In this document: piece after piece, positions 1 through 6,889 of the stretch
How positions within the stretch are numbered: position 1 is the first letter of the stretch
Layout: each line of letters begins with the position of its first letter
Assembly (NCBI GenBank): GCA_947505915.1
Contig: CANNNH010000071.1
Coordinates: forward strand, 1 to 7,341
Source of the DNA: Comamonadaceae bacterium
GTDB taxonomy: Bacteria > Pseudomonadota > Gammaproteobacteria > Burkholderiales > Burkholderiaceae
DNA: 7,341 nt
Reading direction: 5' to 3'
Program-made: the position numbers and the translations under genes
The notes under the pieces: model-generated
Told to the model about the DNA's origin: nothing
Databases searched by the model: none
What the model saw: the letters and a program-made list of their open reading frames with translations, nothing else

Positions 1-338
1 ATGCCTTGGGCATCGATGTGCGCCGCACCCAACAACTCACCTGGGTGTTTGCCGGCTGCGTAGGTGCGGTGGCGGGCACCATTGTGGCTTCCATCAGCAG
101 TTTGTCACCCGCCTTGAGTGGCACGGCATTGGGTGTGTTGGCAGTGGTGATCTTGGGCGGGCTCGACAGCGTGGCCGGTGCCATCATTGCGGGCTTGTTG
201 GTCGGTTGGCTCGAGAGCATCGCGGTGGGCTACTTCGGTGGCAAGGCGCGCGATTTGGTGCCCTATGTGGTGGTCTTGGCCATCTTGATGGTTCGCCCCT
301 ATGGTTTGTTGGGCACCCGTGACATTGAAAGGCTCTGA
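1..338 (+). CDS. livH: LivH-type ABC transporter permease, 3' end only
   Basis: This is the C-terminal 111 residues of an inner-membrane permease of the branched-chain amino acid (HAAT) ABC importer family. The gene is cut by the left edge: bases 1-2 finish a split codon, and the first full codon is at 3. The fragment opens with ALGIDVRRTQ, the cytoplasmic-loop region of LivH proteins that contacts the ATPases. Hydrophobic segments follow at about residues 13-31, 43-71 and 88-98. The stretch AVVILGGLDSVAGAIIAG (47-64) is a LivH hallmark, and the end LMVRPYGLLGTRDIERL is typical of the family C-terminus. The stop at 336-338 lies 5 bases before the next start, so the two permease genes are almost certainly co-transcribed. 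LivH pairs with LivM to form the channel. The neighbouring CoA ligase suggests a carboxylic acid rather than an amino acid as cargo, but the fragment itself does not show the substrate. Confidence 0.93.
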   Translation, partial: ALGIDVRRTQQLTWVFAGCVGAVAGTIVASISSLSPALSGTALGVLAVVILGGLDSVAGAIIAGLLVGWLESIAVGYFGGKARDLVPYVVVLAILMVRPYGLLGTRDIERL

Positions 339-343
339 CCCCC

Positions 344-1387
344 ATGCGCATCGGTGATTTCAGAGCCAGTTATGCCCATGATGAGTCCTTGCTCATCACC
401 CGGGTGCAGCGCAGTTGGATGATCGGCTTTGTCGGCCTGCTGCTGATCTTTCCTTGGGTCGGGGGCAGTTATTTCACCTATTTGGCGTGCTTGACGGGCG
501 TCCATGTGATTGCGGCCATGGGCTTGAACATCGTCACGGGCTTTGCCGGTCAAATCTCCTTGGGCCATGCCGCCTTCATGGGGGTGGGGTGCTACACCGT
601 GGCATTTTTGGACAAGTGGGGGGGCCTGCCTTTCTACATCACCATACCGCTGGCCGGCGTGGTCAGTGCGCTGATTGGCGTGGTGGTGGGCATCCCTTCT
701 TTGCGCATCAAGGGCTTGTATTTGGCGGTGGCCACCTTGGCGGCCCAGTTCATCTTGATGTTTGTGTTCCGAGAGTGGGATTCGGTCACCGGTGGCGTGC
801 GGGGCGTCAATATTGCCCCAGCCCAGTTGTGGGGCTGGGTGATCAACACCGACCGCGACATTTATTACGTGATCATGGCCTGCGCCGGTGTGATGCTGCT
901 GGGCGCGCGCAACTTGCTCAGGACGCATGTCGGGCGCTCCTTCATCGCCATCCGCGACAAAGACATTTCAGCCGAGGTGTTGGGCATCGATTTATTTCGC
1001 GGCAAACTCATGGCCTTTGCCCTGGGGTCTTTTTATGCCGGCGTGGCTGGTGGTTTGATGGGCTATTTTTACCGCGCCATCACGCCAGAGCATTTCACCT
1101 TCTCCTTGTCCATCTTTTATTTTGCCGCCATCATCGTGGGGGGCTTGGGCACGGTGCTGGGCACCATCTTGGGTGCCGCCTTCAGGACCTTGGTGCCAGA
1201 GGTCTTGCGCGGCATCGTCAGCTTGTTGACCATTTGGGCCCCCAATGCCATGGCCTTGCTCTCGCCCATGCGTGAGATGGTGTTTGGCGCATTGATCATT
1301 GCTTTTTTGATTTTCGAACCGCACGGCCTGGTCGAAATGTGGCGACGAACGCGTCGCTTCTTCCATTTGTGGCCTTTTAAAACTTGA
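344..1387 (+). CDS. livM: LivM-type ABC transporter permease
   Basis: This is the second inner-membrane permease of the HAAT importer, 347 residues, a normal length for LivM. The family signature GFAGQISLGHAAFMGVG is at residues 66-82, in the first conserved membrane region. GLYLAVATLAAQFILMF (124-140) is another conserved membrane stretch. The segment AIRDKDISAEVLGIDLFRGK (202-221) is the cytoplasmic loop expected to dock onto the ATPase. AAIIVGGLGTVLGTILGAAF (261-280) is the conserved late membrane helix pair. A basic tail, WRRTRRFFHLWPFK, ends the protein on what should be the cytoplasmic side. The ATG at 344 is chosen because it follows the LivH stop by 5 bases and has a GAAAGG Shine-Dalgarno-like sequence at 327-332. 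The C-terminal codons abut the Shine-Dalgarno sequence of the binding-protein gene. The family call is firm; the substrate is unknown. Confidence 0.95.
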   Translation: MRIGDFRASYAHDESLLITRVQRSWMIGFVGLLLIFPWVGGSYFTYLACLTGVHVIAAMGLNIVTGFAGQISLGHAAFMGVGCYTVAFLDKWGGLPFYITIPLAGVVSALIGVVVGIPSLRIKGLYLAVATLAAQFILMFVFREWDSVTGGVRGVNIAPAQLWGWVINTDRDIYYVIMACAGVMLLGARNLLRTHVGRSFIAIRDKDISAEVLGIDLFRGKLMAFALGSFYAGVAGGLMGYFYRAITPEHFTFSLSIFYFAAIIVGGLGTVLGTILGAAFRTLVPEVLRGIVSLLTIWAPNAMALLSPMREMVFGALIIAFLIFEPHGLVEMWRRTRRFFHLWPFKT

Positions 1388-1392
1388 AGGAG
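1387..1392 (+). promoter_or_regulatory. Shine-Dalgarno site of the binding-protein gene
   Basis: AAGGAG lies 6 bases before the ATG at 1399, and its first A is the last base of the livM stop codon. This strong site fixes the start at 1399 rather than at an in-frame TTG at 1384. It is the best ribosome binding site in the window, which fits the need for excess periplasmic binding protein over membrane components. Confidence 0.85.
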
Positions 1393-1398
1393 ACTGAC

Positions 1399-2604
1399 AT
1401 GAATTCTCGTCGCCATGCGCTCAAAAGCGTTGCTGCTGCCACAGGCTTGAGTGCCCTGGGTTTGCCCCTGACCACCTGGGCCCAGTCGGGTGAATTGGTG
1501 GTGGCTGCGGCCCCACCCATCACCGGTGTGTTTGCCTTTGCAGGCGTCGGCCTGAACATGGGCGTCAATGATTACTGCGAATGGCGCAACGAAGCCAGGG
1601 GCGGCATCATGGGGCGCAAATTGCGCTACATCAGCGAAGACTCTGGTTACAAAATGGACCAGGCCATGGCGGTGTTCAAAAAACTGATGGCCGCGCACAA
1701 GCCGCCCGTGTTTTATGGTGACTCCACGGCTTGGGCCAAAGCCGCTTCGGTGGAGGTGAGCCAACTGGGCACCACGCTCACCTGCAGCCCCTCTTTCGCG
1801 TCTGATTTGGCAGATCCCGATAAAGTGCCTTACTACTTCATGGCAGGGCCCACCTATGCGTCCATGTGCGCCATTTTGTTGGAGTACATCAACAGCCAAG
1901 CCAAAGGCGGCACCAAGCCCACCGTGGCACTGGTTTACAGCGATACCGAATTTGGCCGTGACCCGATTGAAGCCACCAAAGAGCGGGCCAAGAAAATGGG
2001 CCTCAACGTGGTGTCAGAAATTGTCACCAAGCCTGGCAGCGTGGACGTGTCGGCTGAAGTGGCCAAGCTGCGCCGCGCCCGCCCCGACTATGTGATCTTC
2101 CATGGGTATGTGCTGGCGCCCATCCCAGAGTTCATCCGCCAAATGCGCGAGGCCGGCATGACCGGTACCCAGTTCATGGGAACCATCTGGAGCATGGACA
2201 AATCCACTGCCGAAGCCATGGGCGCTGTGGGCGATGGGTGGATGGGTGTGATGCCTTACCGCTATAGCCACGACACCAAAGACGCGCCGGCCATGGTGAC
2301 CATGAACCAATTTGCCCAAAAACGCCGCCCCGATATCAAGTACGTCAGCACCTTCTACACCCATGGTTGGTTGGTGGGCACCATCTTTGCCGAGGTGATG
2401 GAGCGGGTGCTGAAGGCCAACAAGCCGCTCACTGGCCCCAACATGAAAGCGGCGTTGGAAACCATGACCGATTGGGATTCAGGAGGCATCAGCGGCTTGC
2501 CGGTCAACCTCAAGGGACACCAAATTGCCACCGGGCGCATTTACCGTTTTGACGCCAATGCCAAACTGTTTGAGCCCGCCAGTGGGTGGATCAGAACCGC
2601 TTGA
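1399..2604 (+). CDS. Periplasmic substrate-binding protein of the Liv-type ABC importer
   Basis: This 401-residue protein belongs to the Leu/Ile/Val-binding-protein-like family (Peripla_BP_6, type I fold), which captures a ligand in the periplasm and delivers it to the permeases. Residues 1-29 form an export signal: SRRHALK (3-9) resembles the twin-arginine motif, with A where F or L is usual. A hydrophobic, alanine-rich stretch follows, then TTWAQS near the likely cleavage site. The mature protein opens with ELVVAAAPPITG (32-43), the usual first strand and ligand loop. Later family-like stretches are ISEDSGYKMDQAMAVFKKLM (78-97), TVALVYSDTEFGRD (175-188), at the start of the second lobe, and VDVSAEVAKLRRARPDYVIF (215-234). 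The mature length fits the family. The gene ends in TGATG, where its stop shares one base with the livF start. Ligand identity cannot be read from the sequence; the neighbouring acyl-CoA ligase argues for a carboxylate. Confidence 0.92.
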   Translation: MNSRRHALKSVAAATGLSALGLPLTTWAQSGELVVAAAPPITGVFAFAGVGLNMGVNDYCEWRNEARGGIMGRKLRYISEDSGYKMDQAMAVFKKLMAAHKPPVFYGDSTAWAKAASVEVSQLGTTLTCSPSFASDLADPDKVPYYFMAGPTYASMCAILLEYINSQAKGGTKPTVALVYSDTEFGRDPIEATKERAKKMGLNVVSEIVTKPGSVDVSAEVAKLRRARPDYVIFHGYVLAPIPEFIRQMREAGMTGTQFMGTIWSMDKSTAEAMGAVGDGWMGVMPYRYSHDTKDAPAMVTMNQFAQKRRPDIKYVSTFYTHGWLVGTIFAEVMERVLKANKPLTGPNMKAALETMTDWDSGGISGLPVNLKGHQIATGRIYRFDANAKLFEPASGWIRTA

Positions 2605-3434
2605 TGGCCATGGCTGAAGAGGTCGTCGACGCCGCACTGCGCATCGAAAACATCGAGGTGGTTTACCACCACACCATCCAGGTGTTGCGCGGCTTGTCCT
2701 TGCATGTACCCACAGGTGCCATGGTGGCGCTGTTGGGCTCGAATGGGGCTGGCAAAACGACCACGCTCAAAGCGGTGTCGGGTTTGCTGCCCCTGGAAAA
2801 GGGCGAGGTGCGCAGTGGCGAAATTTGGGCGGCCAAAACCGCGTTGAATGGCATGGCACCGCACTTGATCGCGCGCAGCGGCATTGCCCATGTGCGCGAA
2901 GGCCGCCATGTGTTTGAAGACCTCACCGTGGAAGAAAACCTGATCGCCGCCACCTTGGCCCTCAAAGGCCGGGTGGGGGCGGCCAAGCCCGACTTTGATC
3001 GTTTGTTTGAGTACTTTCCACGCTTGGCCGAACGGCGCCAACAAAGGGCTGGGTATTTGTCGGGTGGCGAGCAACAAATGTTGGCCATCTCCCGGGCCTT
3101 GGTGGGGCAACCCAATTTGATCTTGCTCGATGAACCTTCTTTGGGCCTCGCTCCCAAAGTGGTCGAGGAAATTTTCGCCATCATTGCCCGCATCACCCGC
3201 GCGCAAGGGGTGGCCATGCTGTTGGTGGAGCAAAACGCCTTTGCCGCCTTTGGCATTTGCAGCGAGGCCTACATCATGGAGAACGGAAAAGTGGTGGTCA
3301 GTGGCCCGGTCGATCGATTGCGCAACGATGCCGATGTGCAACGCTTTTATTTGGGCTATTCGGAAGGGGCGTCAGCGGTGGCCAGTTTTCGGGACGTTAA
3401 ACACTACAAGCGGCGCAAGCGGTGGTTGTCATGA
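2604..3434 (+). CDS. livF: LivF-type ABC transporter ATPase with basic C-terminal extension
   Basis: This cytoplasmic ATPase, 276 residues, would power the importer. Walker A is GSNGAGKT (45-52), the ABC signature is LSGGEQQM (152-159), and Walker B is LILLDEP (172-178). The usual switch histidine is replaced by Q210 in LLVEQNA, as is normal for LivF and distinct from LivG. The core ends near FYLGYSEG (248-255), where most LivF proteins stop. About 20 further residues follow, ending FRDVKHYKRRKRWLS, a strongly basic tail. From memory, similar tails occur in LivF proteins encoded beside AMP-forming ligases; I could not verify this. The ATG at 2604 shares one base with the preceding stop (TGATG) and has no strong Shine-Dalgarno site, so translation is probably coupled. 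A second ATG at 2610 is possible. The end overlaps the ligase gene by ATGA. A GTG at 2586 is in frame but would overlap the preceding gene more and is less likely. Confidence 0.94.
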   Translation: MAMAEEVVDAALRIENIEVVYHHTIQVLRGLSLHVPTGAMVALLGSNGAGKTTTLKAVSGLLPLEKGEVRSGEIWAAKTALNGMAPHLIARSGIAHVREGRHVFEDLTVEENLIAATLALKGRVGAAKPDFDRLFEYFPRLAERRQQRAGYLSGGEQQMLAISRALVGQPNLILLDEPSLGLAPKVVEEIFAIIARITRAQGVAMLLVEQNAFAAFGICSEAYIMENGKVVVSGPVDRLRNDADVQRFYLGYSEGASAVASFRDVKHYKRRKRWLS

Positions 3435-5257
3435 GCGAATTCACCCACCTCACTTTGCCGCAAAAATTACAGCATTGGGCGCAGCAATGCCCCCATGATG
3501 TGGCCTTGCGCCAAAAAGATTTTGGCATTTGGGGGCCCATCACCTGGCAAGATTACGAGCGCCATGCGCGTGAGTTCGGTTTGGGCTTGATGGCCTTGGG
3601 GTTGCCAGCGCAGTCGCGCATCGCCATCATCAGCGAGAACCGCTGTGAATGGGTCTACACCCAGCTGGGTTGCGGCATGGTGGGCATGGTCACCGTCGGC
3701 ATCTACCCCACCAGCCCGGCCGCCGAAGTGGCTTACCTGCTGCAAGCGGCCGATGTGGGCGCCGTGGTGTGCGAGGACCAAGAGCAACTCGACAAGGTGC
3801 TCGAAGCCATGCCCGAACTGACCGCCGCGCCCATCATGGTGGTCATCGACCCCAAGGGTTTGCGCCACTACAGCGATACGGCATGGAAAAGTTTTGAGTC
3901 GGTGTGTCAGTTGGGGCGCGATGCACCGCCCCCCACGCAGCAGACCCAGGTGAGCACCTTGGCGCAGCAAGTGCCCGATGACATTGCCTTGATGATCTTC
4001 ACCTCAGGCTCCACGGGGCGACCCAAAGCGGCCATGATTTCCTACGGCAACATCACCGCCATGGCCTTGGGGGCGCAGCATTACTACCACTGCGATGGCC
4101 AGGATGCGATGTTGTCCTATTTGCCTTTGTGCCATGTGGCCGAGCAGATATTCACCATCTCATTGCCCATGCAGTCGGGTGCGGTGGTGAACTTTGCCGA
4201 ATCGATCCGCACCGTGCAAAGTGATTTGCGGGAAATTGCCCCCACTATTTTTCTGGGTGTGCCGCGCATTTGGGAAAAAATGCATGCTTCGATCGTGTTG
4301 AAAATGCGCGAGGCCAGTGCATCTCAGCGCTGGCTGTTTGACCACGCGTTTGCAGCGGTCGAGGGTTTTGCGGATCGGCCGCGCCGCACCTGGACGTGGG
4401 TACAAAAAGCGCATTACGCCTTTTGGCATGCCTTGGTGTTTCGCGCCTTGTGTAATTTTTTGGGCCTGCGCGAATGCCGCCGCGCCATGTCGGGTGCGGC
4501 CCCCGTGTCGCCCGATTTACTGCGGTTTTTTCGCATCGTTGGGGTGCAAATCACCGAAGGCTATGGCATGACCGAAACCGCGGGCATTGCCACCTTGCAG
4601 CGCGACAGTGGTTCGCCTTTGGGGACGGTGGGCGACCCCATTCCGGGGTTGGAGGCCCGTTTGGCCGATGATGGCGAGTTGTTGTTGCGCGGTCCGACGG
4701 TGTTCAAGGGTTACTTTCGCAACCCCGAAGCCACTGCCCAAGCCATTGATGCGGCTGGCTGGTTGCACACCGGTGACATTGCCCAATGGGTGCCCACGCC
4801 GGACTTGCCGCAGGGCCAAGAAATCAAAATTGTGGACCGCAAAAAAGACATCATGATCACCGCCGGTGGCAAAAACATCTCGCCCAGTGAAATTGAAAAC
4901 ATGCTCAAGTTTTCGGGCTTCATCAAAGAGGCCATCATCGTCGCCGACAAACGCCACTTTGTCAGTGCCTTGATCCAAGTCGATGGCGAGACCGTGGGGA
5001 AATGGGCCGAAGAAAAGGCCATCACTTACACCAACTTCAAAAGCTTGGCTGAACATGCCTCGGTGCGGGATTTGGTTTCCCAAGAGGTGGAGGCGGTCAA
5101 CCGGCGCATGCCCCAGGTGCAGCATGTGCGCAAATTTCACTTGCTGACCAAAGAGCTGGACCACGATGATGGCGAAGTCACCGCGACCATGAAAATTCGC
5201 CGTGAAAGCATTGCCGCCAAATACCAAGACGAAGTGGAAGCCATGTACCGGGGCTGA
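3431..5257 (+). CDS. AMP-forming long-chain-type acyl-CoA ligase
   Basis: This 608-residue enzyme belongs to the ANL superfamily, on the long-chain acyl-CoA synthetase branch (COG1022-like). It activates a carboxylic acid with ATP to an acyl-adenylate and transfers it to coenzyme A. Visible motifs are the phosphate-binding loop TSGSTGRPKA (191-200), YLPLCHVAEQI (230-240), GVPRIWEKMHA (276-286), the adenine-binding EGYGMTET (376-383), TGD (447-449), the hinge DRKKDIMITAGGKNISPSEIE (469-489), and near the C-terminus GEVTATMKIRR (581-591), whose K588 is the probable adenylation lysine. The length is typical of bacterial FAA1/FadD15-like enzymes. The start at 3431 forms an ATGA overlap with livF, so transport and activation are translationally linked. 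No signal peptide or clear transmembrane helix is seen, and the protein should act in the cytoplasm or at the inner face of the membrane. The acid could be fatty, aromatic, branched or steroid-derived; the sequence does not settle this. Confidence 0.93.
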   Translation: MSEFTHLTLPQKLQHWAQQCPHDVALRQKDFGIWGPITWQDYERHAREFGLGLMALGLPAQSRIAIISENRCEWVYTQLGCGMVGMVTVGIYPTSPAAEVAYLLQAADVGAVVCEDQEQLDKVLEAMPELTAAPIMVVIDPKGLRHYSDTAWKSFESVCQLGRDAPPPTQQTQVSTLAQQVPDDIALMIFTSGSTGRPKAAMISYGNITAMALGAQHYYHCDGQDAMLSYLPLCHVAEQIFTISLPMQSGAVVNFAESIRTVQSDLREIAPTIFLGVPRIWEKMHASIVLKMREASASQRWLFDHAFAAVEGFADRPRRTWTWVQKAHYAFWHALVFRALCNFLGLRECRRAMSGAAPVSPDLLRFFRIVGVQITEGYGMTETAGIATLQRDSGSPLGTVGDPIPGLEARLADDGELLLRGPTVFKGYFRNPEATAQAIDAAGWLHTGDIAQWVPTPDLPQGQEIKIVDRKKDIMITAGGKNISPSEIENMLKFSGFIKEAIIVADKRHFVSALIQVDGETVGKWAEEKAITYTNFKSLAEHASVRDLVSQEVEAVNRRMPQVQHVRKFHLLTKELDHDDGEVTATMKIRRESIAAKYQDEVEAMYRG

Positions 5258-5269
5258 TGGCGTCCCATG

Positions 5270-5274
5270 AAGGA
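5270..5274 (+). promoter_or_regulatory. Shine-Dalgarno site deciding the SDR start
   Basis: AAGGA (within GAAGGAA, 5269-5275) lies 9 bases upstream of the ATG at 5284. It favours 5284 over the in-frame ATG at 5257, which overlaps the ligase stop by one base but would add nine residues (MASHEGINT) not expected before the family's usual N-terminus. Confidence 0.7.
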
Positions 5275-5283
5275 ATAAACACT

Positions 5284-6192
5284 ATGGCAGAAAGCATTCG
5301 ATTTGACCAACGTGTGGCCATCGTCACCGGTGCCGGGGGCGGTTTGGGCAGATCCCACGCTGTGGCCTTGGCCCAGCGCGGGGCGATGGTGGTGGTCAAT
5401 GATTTGGGTGGCAGTGTCCAGGGCCAAGGGGGTGACCAGGCTGCAGCACAGATCGTGGTGGACGAAATCACCGCAGCCGGTGGCAAAGCCCTGGCCAATT
5501 TTGACAACATCGCCACGCCACAAGGTGCGCAAGCCTTGGTGGATGCGGCCATGAGCGCCTTTGGCCGCGTGGACGTGCTGATCAACAACGCGGGCATTTT
5601 GCGCGACAAATCTTTGGTCAAGATGGACCCCGCCGATTTTGAAGCGGTGATCCGTGTGCACCTGATGGGGTCGGCTTTGTGCAGCCGCGCCGTGTGGCCG
5701 GTGTTTCAAGACAGGCAATACGGCCGCATTGTCATGACGACATCGGCGGCAGGTTTGTACGGCAATTTCGGTCAAAGCAATTACGCCGCCGCCAAGATGG
5801 GATTGGTTGGCCTGATGAATGCCCTCAAAGATGAAGGGGCCCGTTATGGCATTTTGGTCAACACCATCGCGCCCGTGGCATTGACCCGCATGACCGAAGG
5901 TTTGGGTTTGGCGCAGTTCATGGGCCAAGCCAGCCCAGAAAAAGTCAGCGCAGCGGTGCTTTACATGGCCAGTGAGGCCTGCCAGCAAAGCGGTCAGATC
6001 GTGGCAGCTGGTGCGGGTTATTTTGCGGGCGTGCAAGTGGTGGAGGCCATGGGTGTGCGGGCACCCGATGGAGAGGCATCGCCCGAATTTGTCGCCGAGC
6101 AATGGGCAAAAATCCATGACATGTCGCAAGCCCGCCCATTTGCCAATGCCACGCAAGCCTTGGTCGACACCTTTGGCCCGGGGTCCACATGA
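5284..6192 (+). CDS. Short-chain dehydrogenase, MFE-2 hydroxyacyl-CoA dehydrogenase type
   Basis: This 302-residue classical-type SDR probably oxidises a 3-hydroxyacyl-CoA to 3-ketoacyl-CoA with NAD(P)+. The cofactor loop TGAGGGLG is at 15-22 (TGxxxGxG), NDLGG at 39-43 follows the second strand, and NNAG is at 101-104. The catalytic residues are S154, Y167 and K171, in TTSAAGLYGNFGQSNYAAAK (152-171). The stretch around NDLGG, YGNFGQSNYAAAK and the tail EQWAKIHDMSQARPF (272-286) closely resemble the dehydrogenase domain of peroxisomal multifunctional enzyme type 2 (human HSD17B4), which acts on (3R)-hydroxyacyl-CoA. Here it is a free-standing protein without hydratase or SCP2 domains. H126 stands where many classical SDRs have the active-site Asn, which I recall as also true of MFE-2. 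The gene ends in an ATGA overlap with the regulator gene. Stereochemistry and substrate are inferred from resemblance only; a generic SDR role remains possible. Confidence 0.88.
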   Translation: MAESIRFDQRVAIVTGAGGGLGRSHAVALAQRGAMVVVNDLGGSVQGQGGDQAAAQIVVDEITAAGGKALANFDNIATPQGAQALVDAAMSAFGRVDVLINNAGILRDKSLVKMDPADFEAVIRVHLMGSALCSRAVWPVFQDRQYGRIVMTTSAAGLYGNFGQSNYAAAKMGLVGLMNALKDEGARYGILVNTIAPVALTRMTEGLGLAQFMGQASPEKVSAAVLYMASEACQQSGQIVAAGAGYFAGVQVVEAMGVRAPDGEASPEFVAEQWAKIHDMSQARPFANATQALVDTFGPGST

Positions 6193-6854
6193 GTGCCTCA
6201 ACGGTTTGGGTGGAGCCAAAAAAATCAGCTTCAAGCGCTGGCACGCCAGCGCGGCGCAGCGCCAAACCCCGGTCCCACAACCGCCACCAAGATTTGCTGC
6301 TCGCCGCTGCCCAGGTGTTTCGCGACAAAGGTTACGCTCAGGCCAGCATGCGTGATATCGCCCAAGCATCGGGCATGATGGCGGGGTCCATTTATTACCA
6401 CTATGCGGCCAAAAGCGATTTGCTGCTGGCGGTCTACACCGAGGGTGTGCGCCTGGTCAGCACGGCGATTGACGAGATTTTGGCCAGTTCGGCCAGCCCT
6501 GTGGTGCAGCTGGAGCGGGCTGTTCTGAACCACTTGGAGATGATGCTCGTCACCTTGCCAGGGGCATCTCCGTTTGCCAGTGTGTTCATCCAGGTGCAGC
6601 CGCACGACTTCCCCCAAGAAGGCCGCCAAGCCTTGATCGATTTGCGCCACGGCTATGAAGACAAATTCAAGGTGCTGGTGGCCCGCTTGCCCCTGCGGCG
6701 TGGCACCGATAAGAGCCTGTTGCGCTTGCAATTGATTGGGGCCCTCAACCATGTGCCCATTTGGTACAAGGCCGATGGGCGCAAGCCGCTGAACGCCATT
6801 GCCAAAGCCATGACCGCCCACGTGCGCTGGGCCTTGGAAGAGGGCGCCGCATGA
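6189..6854 (+). CDS. TetR-family transcriptional regulator
   Basis: This is a 221-residue TetR/AcrR-type repressor, normal in length for the family. The DNA-binding domain spans about residues 34-82: helix one LLLAAAQVFRDKGYAQ, then MRDIAQASGMMAGSIYYHYA (54-73), containing the helix-turn-helix, followed by KSDLLLAVY (75-83). The rest should be the helical ligand-binding and dimer domain; it is variable and gives no ligand. A basic, Ser/Ala-rich tail of about 30 residues (KKSASSAG to PRSHNRH) precedes the domain. The only ATG upstream of the domain in this frame is at 6189, sharing ATGA with the SDR stop, and it has no strong Shine-Dalgarno site of its own. The gene lies inside the operon, in the same direction as the others, so autoregulation of the whole cluster from an operator upstream of the window is plausible. 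The effector may be the acyl-CoA made by the ligase, by analogy with FadR- or KstR-like TetR proteins. That is inference. Confidence 0.92.
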   Translation: MSASTVWVEPKKSASSAGTPARRSAKPRSHNRHQDLLLAAAQVFRDKGYAQASMRDIAQASGMMAGSIYYHYAAKSDLLLAVYTEGVRLVSTAIDEILASSASPVVQLERAVLNHLEMMLVTLPGASPFASVFIQVQPHDFPQEGRQALIDLRHGYEDKFKVLVARLPLRRGTDKSLLRLQLIGALNHVPIWYKADGRKPLNAIAKAMTAHVRWALEEGAA

Positions 6855-6889
6855 AATTTGGGTTCACCACCGATGGAGTCACTGCATGA
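6851..6889 (+). other. Possible 12-codon mini-ORF bridging tetR and the dehydrogenase gene
   Basis: ATG at 6851 opens a 12-residue frame (MKFGFTTDGVTA) closing with TGA at 6887-6889. Its start overlaps the tetR stop as ATGA (6851-6854), and its stop overlaps the dehydrogenase start as ATGA (6886-6889). A purine-rich GGAAGAGGG (6836-6844) inside the tetR end lies 6 bases before its ATG, so ribosomes could initiate here. It could pass ribosomes from tetR to the next gene. It may equally be a chance frame in a 31-base spacer, and no peptide function is implied. Confidence 0.25.
6874..6878 (+). promoter_or_regulatory. Shine-Dalgarno site of the acyl-CoA dehydrogenase gene
   Basis: TGGAG lies 7 bases before the ATG at 6886. 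It supports this start, together with the good fit of the resulting N-terminus to acyl-CoA dehydrogenases. The spacer 6855-6885 shows no hairpin or inverted repeat that would mark a terminator or operator. Confidence 0.6.

Noticed and set aside
618..624. Run of seven Gs within livM, considered as a phase-variation tract
   Set aside because: It is short and encodes the Trp-Gly-Gly of an intact membrane protein in a GC-rich genome. No other sign of phase variation was seen.
415..1275. Second + strand frame of 286 codons inside livM
   Set aside because: It is rich in Gly, His, Arg and Cys and lacks hydrophobic periodicity, while the overlapping frame is a clear LivM permease.
1117..1899. Antisense open frame (260 codons) spanning the livM/binding-protein junction
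   Set aside because: It covers two well-supported genes on the other strand and has no recognisable motif or good start signal.
2541..3341. Antisense open frame (266 codons) opposite livF
   Set aside because: The + strand carries intact Walker A, signature and Walker B motifs; the antisense translation is a His/Gly/Gln-rich shadow.
5258..5283. Ligase-SDR gap examined for a promoter, operator or terminator
   Set aside because: At 26 bases it holds only a Shine-Dalgarno sequence; no -10/-35 pair, hairpin or T-run is visible.
5137..6369. Long antisense open frame (410 codons) opposite the SDR and ligase end
   Set aside because: It lies opposite genes with clear family motifs, its translation is rich in His, Gln, Arg and Cys with no recognisable domain, and GC-rich codon bias on the real strand readily creates such frames.
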